From contig CAVNZM010000009.1 in assembly GCA_963693365.1 (NCBI GenBank), positions 9,672,001 to 9,736,000 of the forward strand: a stretch of DNA of 64,000 nt, read 5' to 3'. Under the pieces are notes generated by a model, which worked only from the letters and a program-made list of their open reading frames with translations, searched no databases and was not told where the DNA came from. Position 1 is the first letter of the stretch, and each line of letters starts with the position of its first letter. This DNA is from Amoebidium appalachense. Lineage: Eukaryota > Ichthyosporea. This document shows positions 35,456 to 45,580 of the stretch, piece by piece. Position numbers and translations under genes: made by a program.

Positions 35456-36187
35456 CGTATCTCTCTCTCCCTTGTTTCTGTGGGCACAGATATCTGTAGA
35501 TCTGTGCACACCTGGCTCTCTTGCCTGATAAGAACTTATTGTATTTTATTTCTGTTTGCTCTCCTCTGTTTATCTGAGAGGTAGCGTGATTGGCTAGCCT
35601 CACTCGCTGTCTTTCCTTTATTTCAAAATGGCTTAGTTTTGTTCTCAAAAGGATGGCTCGCCAATAGTCGCGAGCGAGTACATCTGTAGATTGTGTTGTG
35701 CATTCCTGTCTGTTAATATATGTGTGTTGTGATTGGACAATAGATATATATGGAATTCGGTTTATTGCAAAGTGTCTTCACTTTGAGAGTGTCGACTATT
35801 AGGAAATATATGTATTTAAATAGGTTTCTCTATAGAGACGAACATAAATATATAGGTGAGTTAATAGTGACTAGATGTATAATTACTTAATTTATTTAAG
35901 TAAGAGTTTCTACACTTTAGTTTAATCGGAAGTTGGAATGCGTATGCTCTGTCGGAATGTGTTTTTCTATCTTCTGATAGAACCGATTGGTTCTCCCTCT
36001 TTAGTTGTGATAAGGTGATAAGTCGCAAGTACAAAAGGAACCGAGAGCACAATAAAGATTCAGTTGTTGTTTGAAATCTTTTCAATGTCTCGTGAACAAC
36101 TCCGATTGCCCTCTCATTAATGTGTTAGTCGTGTTTTACATGACACCTCTGTGCACTCTGCTCCCTTAGACCCGTACAAAAACAACA
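35280..36187 (+). repeat. Cop1-b 3' LTR
   Basis: A full 908-bp LTR from TGTTGGAATATG to AAACAACA, followed by AGTGA. Its C run is 32 nt, against 22 nt in the left LTR. Confidence 0.95.
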
Positions 36188-36366
36188 AGTGACGCCGGTC
36201 GAAATAAATGCAAGGTCACAATGTATGCGGAAAAGCTTAAAACACACGCAGAGTGGAGCATATAATAGTCCCGCTTACGTGCATACACAAACACTTGCGA
36301 TATGATCGCCTCCTTATCTACATCGAGCTACATCAATACATGCAAAGCACCAAACGACTTACCAAA

Positions 36367-36455
36367 GGGCTCGGCCGGCAGAAGGCGTTGTTGGAGATCA
36401 TTCTTGTGGCAGCAGCAGGCCTTGCGCCCCATGCAAAGCTGGTCATCTTTTGAAA
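36367..36455 (-). CDS. Possible small cysteine-rich exon
   Basis: On the minus strand the frame DDQLCMGRKACCC...LLPAEPF ends at a GTAAGT donor. An isolated exon-like segment with no recognised domain and no identified partner exons. Confidence 0.25.
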
Positions 36456-36459
36456 AGTA

Positions 36460-37790
36460 GAGGCATGGTATACGTTCTCCCTTAGAAGACCCTGCATTTT
36501 TTATTTAGTTTTATTCTATTTTTATTTTTATTTTATATTTATTTCTATATATTTATTATTTTTGATTGGGGGAGAGGGGGGGGGGGAGGTTGAGGAAAAG
36601 ACGAGAAGTGGAGGGTAAGGGGTGAGAGATAAGTTGGAGGGGAAGGGGAGGAGGCAACAGAGTGAGGGAATGAGAGCCTTGTCCATAATATAGGTGCCAC
36701 AGTGGGAAAACAAAAATAGAGCATTCAATATAAAAACAAAACCTACCAAAAAAAAAGGAACCGATAGCATGCACAGGTTAGAGCCACTTTAAAACTCGTT
36801 AGGGGAAACAAGGGGGAGGAGGGGAGGGGGAGGGGGGGGGGGGGGGGGAGCGAATGGAAGAGGAAACGGGACGAGGGAAGGGATCTCGCGGGCGAGAGGG
36901 AGGTGTGGACGGGTGGGGCAGAGGGAAGGGGGCGAGACTGGTAGGGAAGGAGGGAGAGTTGAAGGTGGGAGGGTGGGAAACAGAGAGGGATAGGAAGGAG
37001 CGGTGGGGTTATAATGAGAAACACGGTACGAAGTACAATTACACGTCGGAAAACACGTTTGCAGGGCACATGCAAAGGCGAACATTCAAGTATGCAACAT
37101 CAGCAACTCACAATGTGCAACATAGCAGAGCCCATCCTCCGGGGGGGGAAGGGGGGGGGGGGGGGTGTTCAAGATCGCGGCCTGGGGGGGCGGGGGGGGG
37201 GGGGGGGGGGGTTACGTAGGCTGAAGCACAGAATATACGGACTGTACAAAATGGAGACACCAATCAATTTGAACTTTCAGGCGCTGAATTCGGATGAAAG
37301 CAGACGAACACATCTCAAGGAACGGAAATCAATTCCACGCGGTTTGCTTGCTTTTCGCAAAACGAACATTTATATATATATAGGTACAGGAAAAAACTGT
37401 GGAAATTTAGAAAACCGCTTGAATAGTGTGTTCGGGGAGCCATCGAGAAGGAGGGGGGGGGGGGGGGGGGGGGGGGGGGAGGCTCTTTGACTGCAGGCAG
37501 CAAGAATTGCCACTTCATGTAACCCAACCCTGCAATTGTAACCTTGCACATATCCAACACTCAGAAGACCACTTCGGATGTGCCCAACAACCCACTTGTT
37601 TTATAAGAGGAAAGACACACCTGATAGAGTTTTGCCGGTGTGCTGAACATGTTGCCAGCGCAAGGTTGGCCGTCTTTCTTGCTGCATTTACTCCCCTCCT
37701 TACATTGCAGGCGCTCACACACTGGGCCGGAATTGTAGCACTTCCCTTGGTTTTATCCAGTAAATCCTGTCAGCCTGGGAAGCTAGAACT
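36460..37790. other. Spacer with G-runs and a dispersed repeat
   Basis: Contains AT-rich DNA, G-rich tracts (36830-36850, 37141-37210, 37451-37479) and a segment at about 37015-37145 that is an inverted copy of 14943-15090. A cysteine-bearing plus ORF (37480-37790) has no recognisable domain. Confidence 0.5.
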
Positions 37791-37816
37791 GATGCACACC
37801 GTGGCTGTCAGTGCGA

Positions 37817-38070
37817 GGAAAAAAAGATTGTCGTGGATAGCCCCAAACTTTCTTAAAAATAAACAAAAAAAAATTGTCGTGGATAGCCCCAACCTTTTTT
37901 TTTTTTTTTTTTTCCTTTTGACTTGATTTATTCGACGGAAAGAGATGCAAGTATGCACGGCATACTGAAAGACAATAAAAACTTCACGAGTTATCCAGTA
38001 ACAAGTGCATACTGAGATACCTCACTGTGTGAAAATCATATAAATACTCAATGTGGCGACCAACAGGATT

Positions 38071-38109
<39 letters not shown>

Positions 38110-38172
38110 ACTTACAGCGCCGGCGACTACGGGGCTTGAAGTGTGGGGTTATCCACGATAATCTTTTTTCTT
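37817..38172. mobile_element. Candidate inverted-repeat (MITE-like) element
   Basis: AAAAAAGATTGTCGTGGATA at the left is mirrored at the right by TATCCACGATAATCTTTTTT, about 340 bp apart, both extended by GCCCC/GGGGT. A third partial copy (ATTGTCGTGGATAGCCCC) lies at 37873. Inside is a 36-A tract. No protein is encoded, and target duplication could not be settled. Confidence 0.35.
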
Positions 38173-38322
38173 CGCCCTGACGTCATGCAACTGACCTGAC
38201 TGCGACTGAGTCGAAGAAGGAAGGCAGCGAAGAAAAATGGCTGCGGGCTGCGCGAGGAAGGAAGGAAATTCTTTTTCTTTTGACTGGATTTATTCGACGG
38301 AAAGATATGCAAGTATGCACGG
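37912..38322. repeat. Direct repeat of about 45 bp
   Basis: CTTTTGACT(T/G)GATTTATTCGACGGAAAGAGATGCAAGTATGCACGG occurs near 37914 and 38277 with few changes. The right copy lies just outside the inverted-repeat candidate. Confidence 0.6.
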
Positions 38323-39626
38323 AAAATTCGCCTCGTCGACGGATTCGCCTCCTCTTCGACTTCGCGTACACAGATAAGCATTGTCATTACTAGCGAGACA
38401 TTTCTGCTGAGGTAGGAAGGAAAATGAGGCACCACCTCATACGTGTCACGGAGACTACATAGTACATAGTACATACCCAAACGCAACCCGTTAAGAGTTT
38501 CTACGCGATGTCTTTTCCTTTTTTTTTTTTTTTTCGCCCCCCCGCCGGCTCGCGTAGTCTTTTTTCTTTCCTTTTTTCTTTCTTTTTTTCCGGGCAATGT
38601 CATCAACTGTTCTGCTCTTGACAACGTACTTCCGGTCCCGGGCAGTGTCGTGTCAGTCAGTACATAGCTCTTGTTACCCAATTCCCATATTTTGTGGCTA
38701 GAACACTTGAAACGTTGGGGCGCTCCCTTTTACCCAAAGAAAAGGTGTTTTTTCCCCACAACACGATACTTGCTGGGCTACCCCTCGTGTACCCAACATT
38801 GTGTTGTCACAAGAACCTTAAGAGTATATGAAAGAGTGCAAGGCCAAAGGTGCAACAAATTCGACCGTGCTCCCCGTAACCACCAAGTGTAACGCCTTCT
38901 TCTAGCTGCGTGCCTAGTGAACGGAAGCAATTTTTGACGTTTTCTGGTTTGTGGCTGTTTCTTACTGCAAAAATGCTTCGTGGGACCCAAGATGTTGTCA
39001 AACGTACTCCCCCCGCCCTCCCTTCCCCCCCAATACCCCCCCAATACTCCCTCTTCCACCCCTCCTCCCCTTCTTGTTGCATACTATGCATGGGTTATTT
39101 TATGTACATTCGAAGGACGTTTTCGGTGGTGAGCTTTTTCAAACCCCTCCCTCCCCCCCCCCCCCCCCCCCCCCCCCCTCCCTTTCCCAACCACCACCAC
39201 CACCACCACATCACCACCATTACTAGCCCATCCCACGAGCACCAGCACCAGCACTGAACGGATTGTCGCAAAGGTGTTAGTTCCCATTTTCTCTACCTGA
39301 ATTCATCTTGGCTCTCTCTCTTTCTCTGCCTTGGATACCGTTTTTGGTAAGGCTTTGTCTTATTGTATCTGGTTTCTTCTATTCACCCTTAGAAATTAAC
39401 AACTCTACGTAATGGTTTTTAGCCCGATGTCCTACCCCTTACTACGCTGCCTAGCTATCCATACACCCCCCACTTTCTGGCGCACATGCAACATTTTTCT
39501 CTCTCAGCGTCGTGCTTTCCTGCAGTGCACGTTTTTTTCTCCGTTCTCTCTATAAATGCTTTTTTAGGTTCCTAACCTGTCAATTTAATATCATTTGGCT
39601 GTCGAAGGTCCTAACTCTCGTCACAG
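38323..39626. other. Spacer upstream of a small spliced gene
   Basis: Mixed sequence with a T run (38519-38534), C run (39150-39178) and CCA repeats (39190-39210). An ATG with a short frame at about 38971 (MLRGTQDVV) could be an upstream exon, but I cannot link it. Otherwise nothing recognised. Confidence 0.35.
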
Positions 39627-40192
39627 GCTTCGCAGCAGGCCTGGTTTATCCCGGCAACAGTAGGCTGTACGTGGGTGCTCAGTTGCTCAAACCTGGTGGT
39701 AGCATGTCCACTGCAGCGTTCAGCTCAGGTGAATACGAGAGGGGAGTTATTGTTAGGGTTAGCGGGTTTGGAGAGTGTATGTGTCATAAATGCCACAGGC
39801 CAACTAACAATCAATGTTGACACGTCAGTTCCGTTGTTGTGCTGTACCTTCTCGTTTTCTTCGCTGACCCCCTTGTGTTGCATTCTCTTACACAGGACGC
39901 ACAGACGAAAACAGAGTCTTGATGTACGGAAACCACATCAGATCGATGTTTGGAGAGCCCATCAGACGCAGACTATGGTCGGACGAAGACCACGTCAGCA
40001 TAACGGTGAGTGTGTGAGCCCTTTGTAATCTGATGTTGGCTAGCCACACTGTGATCGTGTGCTGGTCTTACTTGGAAGGAGTTGTTCAGGAAAGTCTTTT
40101 TTTTTTTTTTTTGTTGAACTTAATATGCTGGCTATTAATAGTTCGTAGCCACAGGAGGTCGAAGAGCGCACGTCAATGTGTCAAGCTCCTAA
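39627..40192 (+). CDS. Small spliced gene or gene 3' end, function unknown
   Basis: Three exon-like segments, 39627-39728, 39896-40006 and 40155-40192, have AG/GT borders and matching phase-1 junctions. They join GLVYPGNSRLYVGAQ...FSSG with RTDENRVLMYGNH...RQHN and a short end stopping at TAA (40190-40192). The first segment begins in phase 1, so an upstream exon is required. No domain recognised. The consistent phases are the main support. Confidence 0.4.
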
Positions 40193-40689
40193 TCCCACAA
40201 TTTGTGGACGGTGTACGCAGGGCTCTGGCACTTCTCATCCCCCGAGGCTGTCGTTGCGAAGGCATTAGCTGGTGAGCATTTGTTTTGACGCCTCGCTTCC
40301 CCTGCATGTTCCGCATGGCAGTTGCACGAAGAGAAAAAAGATACAGCACGCAGTATAGGATGCTCATGCCTCGAGCATATAAAAGTAGGCACGAGTTTCT
40401 GCATGACACACAATTTATGCACACAACGTGATTCACCGTGCACGTTGCTTTCTTGCACAATTTTAATTTTTTGTTACACATAGTCGCACGGAGACTCCCA
40501 TTCCCAATACCCGGCTCTTTCTTCAAGTTTTCTTTGTGCCTTAGCACTATCACAAAGATGTGGGTGCTCTCTCACACAATGCCAAGTGCACGTGAACACA
40601 TACACGTCACAGGGAAACACTATAATCTGGTTCTCACTATCATCTCCTCTGCTTTACTGTGTGTAGAGTGAGTGGCTATATAGCTGGCT
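40193..40689. other. No gene seen
   Basis: Unique sequence between the small gene and LTR debris. No domain-bearing frame, RNA gene or repeat identified. Confidence 0.4.
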
Positions 40690-41237
40690 TTGTTGTCTTT
40701 GTGTTTAGGTCGAAATAGGAGGACGCAAGTGAGCCGATCTTTAGACCGTGGCGTTGCATTCCTGTCTATTAATAGGCGTGTTTTGATTGGACACATTAGA
40801 TCTGTTTGAATCCTTTTCACATGATGTGTCTTCACTCTGAGAGTGTCGACTGTTAGGAATTGATAGAGACGAATGTAAACACACATGTGAATTAATATTG
40901 ACAAGTTGGTTGAGTTACTTAATTTCAAAGTTTAAGAAGAGTTTTAAGCTTCTATAGTATTGGAAGTTAGAAAGCGTTTTCTCGTTGGAATGTATTTGCC
41001 CTGTAGTTGAAGGAGCCCGATTGGTTCCCTTCATTTAGGTGAGATGAGATAATGAATGGGCCAGAACCACGGCCAGAACAGAAAGGCCCGAGAGTGCAAT
41101 AAACGTTATTTGTTGTTTCAATCTTTCTTCGCAGGCTGTCGTGAACAACTCCGATTGCACTCTCTTTATTGTGTTTGTCGTGTTTTACAGGACCCCTCTG
41201 TGCACTCTGCTTCCCGTAATACCCGTACAAAACAGCA
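40690..41237 (+). repeat. Diverged, 5'-truncated Cop1-like LTR
   Basis: Shares with the Cop1 LTRs the blocks GCATTCCTGTCT(A/G)TTAATA, GTGTCTTCACT(C/T)TGAGAGTGTCGACT, GTCGTGAACAACTCCGATTGC and CCTCTGTGCACTCTGCT, in the same order, and ends near ACCCGTACAAAACAGCA. The left boundary is unclear. Clearly older than the other Cop1 LTRs. Confidence 0.75.
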
Positions 41238-41640
41238 GCGAGTGTCCATTGGCAACCCCTAAGCCTTTGGAATGCCGAAACCCACATGAATCCTGCCTGA
41301 TCAGATGACACAACTCCAGGAAATATCCCGTAAGTGTTGCTGTTGTAAACCCCCTTTCCGAGGGCTGCTACGTATCAATAGATATCATTCCAGCATCACC
41401 CGGCTCCCTCCAACGCCACACAAACAGGCAAGTCTAACTTTGCCTGCACGGAATCGATTAGGCATACCATTATGCAACATACTGTCCGAGACTACCTACA
41501 TAATACTTTAGGTCTAAAAATCCATGAAGTCGATACAACCAATGCAAAGGCGCCCCGTGGGCATATTCACACCAATACACTGGCCCTTGAGCACAACGCC
41601 TTTCGTCAGCCATTCTGGAGGTAAGGAAGATAAATAAATC
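41238..41640. other. No gene seen
   Basis: Unique sequence downstream of the old LTR; short unsupported ORFs only. Confidence 0.4.
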
Positions 41641-41648
41641 TACATTGC

Positions 41649-41774
41649 TCAGTAGTGGCGCCAGTCGTGCAGGTTTGGGGCCTTGTCAAAGCACAGCAGG
41701 ATGGTGGGCAGCACCTCGTGCCGCAGCCACATCTGCACCAGCTGCCCCAGCCGCCGCCCAGCCAGGAACAGCGG
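41649..41774 (-). CDS. Last exon of an unrecognised gene
   Basis: The minus-strand exon follows a GGCCAG acceptor adjoining a (CA)n tract and ends at TGA (41649-41651). It encodes LFLAGRRLGQLVQMW, HEVLPTILLCFD and LHDWRHY, a well-composed helical C-terminus. The codon usage and lack of low complexity make it look like a real exon, but upstream exons lie beyond microsatellite DNA and were not found. I do not recognise the family. Confidence 0.45.
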   Translation of the reverse strand, partial: PLFLAGRRLGQLVQMWLRHEVLPTILLCFDKAPNLHDWRHY

Positions 41775-41783
41775 CTGGCCCCG

Positions 41784-41784
<1 letters not shown>

Positions 41785-41844
<60 letters not shown>

Positions 41845-43094
41845 CCCCGCCCCACCTCCCTCCCCCCTCCCCCCCCCCCCTGCCTGTGTGTGTGTGTGCG
41901 CGCGCGCGTGTGTGCGCGCGTGTTGGAGTGTGTGCACGTGAGCGTGTCAACTATTGCCATGGTGTGTGTGTATGCCTGTTAAAGGGGAGAGGGGCGTGGG
42001 AAGGGGGGGGGGGGGGGGGGGGGGGATGGCTGGGAGAGCAAGTAAGAAATTAAAACTAATGCATAGAATTAAAACATTTGTAACAGACACGTACATGGTG
42101 CCTATGAATGTAGTCTGTTCCCCTTACACCTTCACATGAAAGAATGGCTTTTTTTTTTAGTTTGACGAAGAATGGGTGAGTGGCTGGGAATAAGGAAGGA
42201 AGAGAGAGGGGTGTGGGGGTATGTGTGGGTGGGTGGGAAGCAACTGCAAAAGAGAACGGAATGCCAGGGTCCCTAAATCTTTTCACGCCTATCTACTAAC
42301 CCATCCCTCCCTCCCTCCCCCCCCCACCCCCTTCCCCTCCCCCTCCCCCTCTCCCCACCCCCCTCCCAAAAAAACCCACCCACCCGCACACACACACCCC
42401 ATCCCCCCATCGACCCACACCACATACTCACACCTCCCTCATCTCCCAGGGAAGGGGGAGGAAGGGGGGGGGGGGGGGGAGGGGAGGGAGGGGGAGGGGG
42501 GGGGGGGGTAGAGAGAAGCAAAAGAAAGAAGAAGTAGAGAGCGAAGGATGGGAGGGAGATGTGTGTATGTTTTTTCTTTTTTTGGGGGGGGGGGGGGGGG
42601 GGGGAGGGGGCAGGGGGAGGAGGGGGGGGGGGGGGAGGGGGGCACACAAACAGGAAAACAAATCAAGAATTGAACACAACATGAACCACCCACCTTCCAG
42701 CATGCTTTGTAGGTCGTTCAGACCAACTGTAAAGTATCCTCACGGACACTTCAGTGTAAAATGTATGTGTATGAGTGTAAACGGGGTTCACTCTGAACTG
42801 GATTTCAGAGGATCGATGCGTGCGTTTATATACGGATGGTCGACCTGGACACACAACTCCCTAGCCGACCAATCATATTACAGATTAGTACAGGGCTAGT
42901 AATTACTGTGTGTGACTACTTGGTCTCTTGCCGGTTCTAACACTCATATATAATTTTTACTGCTGCATGACTTATGACTTACACAGCCCCGAAATATACT
43001 CCAAATAAACAGGTACCAGTACTTTTCCTGTTTGTGACTTTGGTTACCAGTTACCTTTCGGAGTGCTGTCTCTCTCACATGTGTAACTGCAGGT
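41785..43094. repeat. Microsatellite and G/C-run spacer
   Basis: (GT)n at 41786-41842, CT/C tracts, G tracts at 42005-42025, 42465-42508 and 42583-42640. 42660-43094 is unique with no supported gene. Confidence 0.6.
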
Positions 43095-43813
43095 TTACAA
43101 CGACCACTCATTGCAGCTGGACTTTACCGGGATGCCCGGCTCGACATGACTGGTCGAATATGAGACTCCCCAATCACTTGGACGCCACTGATTGAAAGCC
43201 GTGTCGTAGCCTGCAAATTTGACTCGATAATAAGTGGTTACATGGCCGTTGACTGTAACTACTTTCTTATCCAAAATTTTCTCTACCGTGGTGTCCATGC
43301 CACCTAACTCTGGAATACCGTTATGCTGGGTGTTAGGACACTGAGAAAACGTCGAAAGAGCACGGAAGGCAAATTCGTGGTAAGCCTTAATGTCGTCGAC
43401 GTTATACTGGCGAATATCGTGCTCATTCACCGTATGCCGGAGTTTGTATTCAGTACTACCTATCCGGGCTAACACTATATATGGACCCAAGAACCGTGGT
43501 CTCCATTTCTTCACGGGGCCACCCTTAGCACGGGTGAAATTCCTAACCAACACCTTACTGCCCACTTTAAAAGTACGGAGAGGAATGTTAGTGTTAGTGC
43601 TGTTAGTAAGAGATTCATGTGCTTGCTCTGTACGTTGCCGTGCCACTTCACGGGCATGCAAAACTCGAGCCAACACCTCCTCCCTATACTTAGTCCACTC
43701 TTCCATACGGAGAGGACCAGAGAAGGCAGGAAGCATACTCACATCTAAGAACTCGGTACACTCCTGACCATGCACAAGAAAACACGGAGAAAAACCAGTG
43801 ATAGCATTAGGTC
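43095..43813 (-). pseudogene. Ty3/gypsy chromovirus integrase C-terminus with chromodomain
   Basis: A minus-strand fragment of a chromovirus polyprotein. From 43813: ITGFSP and FLVHGQE, the end of the integrase core; a helical spacer; a GPY/F-type module (KVGSKVLVRNF, PRFLGPYIV, YKLR) near 43460-43560; then a C-terminal chromodomain (VEKILDKKVV, YYRVKFAGY, QWRPSDW) near 43185-43280, ending at the stop at 43095. In this group the chromodomain is thought to direct integration to chromatin marks. The upstream sequence is absent (similarity stops at 43813) and no LTR was found, so this is a truncated relic, though its frame is still open. Confidence 0.82.
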
Positions 43814-44316
43814 ATCAGCAATCTTCACCCCCCATCGGAAACCCCTCTTCGACGTCGACGACGGGTTCGGAGTAGTTTACGATACCTGAGTGGCTGCGTT
43901 TGGTACCCTCGACATTTTAATGGATGGACAGCTGAAAACCCATCGCCGACGTCGACAAGCATATTACAGGGTAATAAAGAGGTCCACTGATTTTTCGACC
44001 CTCATGTGTATATGCCAACGTCATCATATGGACATGCTGTGCATGCCTTTACACCGTCCATTAACCGAATGTAGCACCTATTCCAATGCTATAGACGTGC
44101 TATGGACGTCGTAAGCCTGTTCTACGTATGCATACTGTGTAGGCTAACAAGATGCGTATCGTCGACGTCGAAAACAAAGCATACTGTGAAGGCGATTCTG
44201 AGCATCTTAATATGAGGTTTCCGACGTCCGTAAACTAATAAGAGACGGCGAATTCTGCAATAATAAATATTGTTTTTATAATGTTACAGTATAAGTACAA
44301 TAGTTTTATGTGTATG

Positions 44317-44375
<59 letters not shown>

Positions 44376-44500
44376 GGGTAAGGGGTGTCCTGTGAATGAA
44401 AACATGGTTTAGTTCTAACGTGAAATGTACTAATGTACTACAGAAAACATGTGCTTACCAACTGGAATATTCTACCCCACACACAACCATACACGTATGC
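43814..44500. other. Unique spacer with CGACGTCGAC motifs and (TA)n
   Basis: CGACGTCGAC-like palindromes occur near 43850, 43950 and 44163. A (TA)27 tract lies at 44319-44372. No gene. Confidence 0.5.
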
Positions 44501-44514
44501 ATGAGAATGGGAGG

Positions 44515-44705
44515 GGGGAAGATTAAATAAATAGAAAAAGAAAACAGTATACAAATAATAAACAAACAAATAAATAAATAAATAATAAATAAGAAAATAA
44601 GGATTTAGTGGATCCGAACCGCAGTCTTGGGCAAAACTATCCTCCTTCGAGCTACTGCCTTGCCCAGGTACGCCATTCGGTCACTTCCGAAAGTATGGGA
44701 AACCC
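44515..44705 (-). mobile_element. Candidate tRNA-derived SINE
   Basis: Read on the minus strand, TGGCGTACCTGGGCAAGG is A-box-like and GGTTCGGATCC is a near-perfect Pol III B-box, about 50 bp apart. They are followed by an (ATTT)n-rich tail (plus strand 44550-44600). The body cannot be folded convincingly into a full tRNA by eye, so a SINE is more likely than a tRNA gene. Confidence 0.4.
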
Positions 44706-45580
44706 GAACACTATTTAGCGTACAATACTTATTAGGTTTTATTTGTGGAAATTATTGACATAAATATTTTTCTGGGTAAATACGTAGGATGGGTGTCCGA
44801 TATCTACAGGCTTCGTTTCATGTTTTAGCAGTTCGCGTTCGGCTGCCCGCATACGGGCACCTATTAGCCGATCAAAACATCAGATTCCACAGATCTATGA
44901 AAAACTACTCCGGGACGTGTGTTGCCTCTAGGGGGACATCCCCTTGGACGAAAGTGAACCTGCAATGGTTGTAAACCACGGCAAGCCCCCAGTCATCAAT
45001 TTATTGATCCGTGAGGTCCATGTGCCCAAAAAACGGGGGAAGGCTTCGCCCCGTGAAAAAACAGCACGTATGTGTGGATCAATGGGGGTTGTGTGTGGGT
45101 GTAGGTGGGTGGGTGAAAAGGAATATATAGCTGTAAGGCTGTGGATGCTAAACACAGAAGATGTGTTTGTAGCTTGCTGATCTGCTAAAAACTGTCGTGC
45201 TTATATACCTAAGCCTACCGATCTGAACCAATCAAAAATCGATCTAGTGATATGTGAAATCTGATCCGAGCCAATCATAACTCGGTCTAGTGATCTGTGG
45301 TATCTGATGTTTTGACTGGCTAATAGGTGCCCGTGTGCGGGCAGCCAACCGCTAACTGCTAAAACACGAAATGAAGCCTACATGGTTATGTTGGTATCGA
45401 ACACCCATCCTACGTGTTTACCCAGAAAAATATTTATGTCAATAATTTCCACAAATAAAACCTCTATGAAAAACTACTCCGGGACGTGTGTTGCCTCTAG
45501 GGGGACATCCCCTTGGACGAAAGTGAACCTGCAATGGTTGTAAACCACGGCACGAGAGCAGTATGCTTGCTCCAAAGGTT

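Larger units (their letters stand above)
31183..36187 (+). mobile_element. Cop1-b: internally deleted copia element with AGTGA target duplication
   Basis: The left LTR (31183-32053) and right LTR (35280-36187) begin TGTTGGAATA; the right ends ACAACA. AGTGA flanks both sides (31178-31182 and 36188-36192), proving a single insertion. The left LTR lacks its last 22 nt and is joined at CTCCC directly to integrase coding sequence. Primer-binding site, gag, protease and the first part of integrase are gone. The remaining pol has three frameshifts. Confidence 0.95.
30965..36264 (+). pseudogene. Possible small ORF split by Cop1-b
   Basis: An ORF before the insertion (about 30965-31182, ending MASD) continues in frame after the element and one target-site copy are removed (36193-36264, starting AGRNKCK and ending at a TAA). 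Total is about 95 codons. There is no recognised domain and no independent support, so this may be chance. Confidence 0.2.

Noticed and set aside
37426-37926. 166-codon ORF with several cysteines
   Set aside because: Begins in a G tract and runs into the inverted-repeat candidate; no domain pattern.
44600-44700. Functional tRNA gene on the minus strand
   Set aside because: B-box is good but the A-box is weak and no clear cloverleaf or anticodon could be drawn; listed as a SINE candidate.
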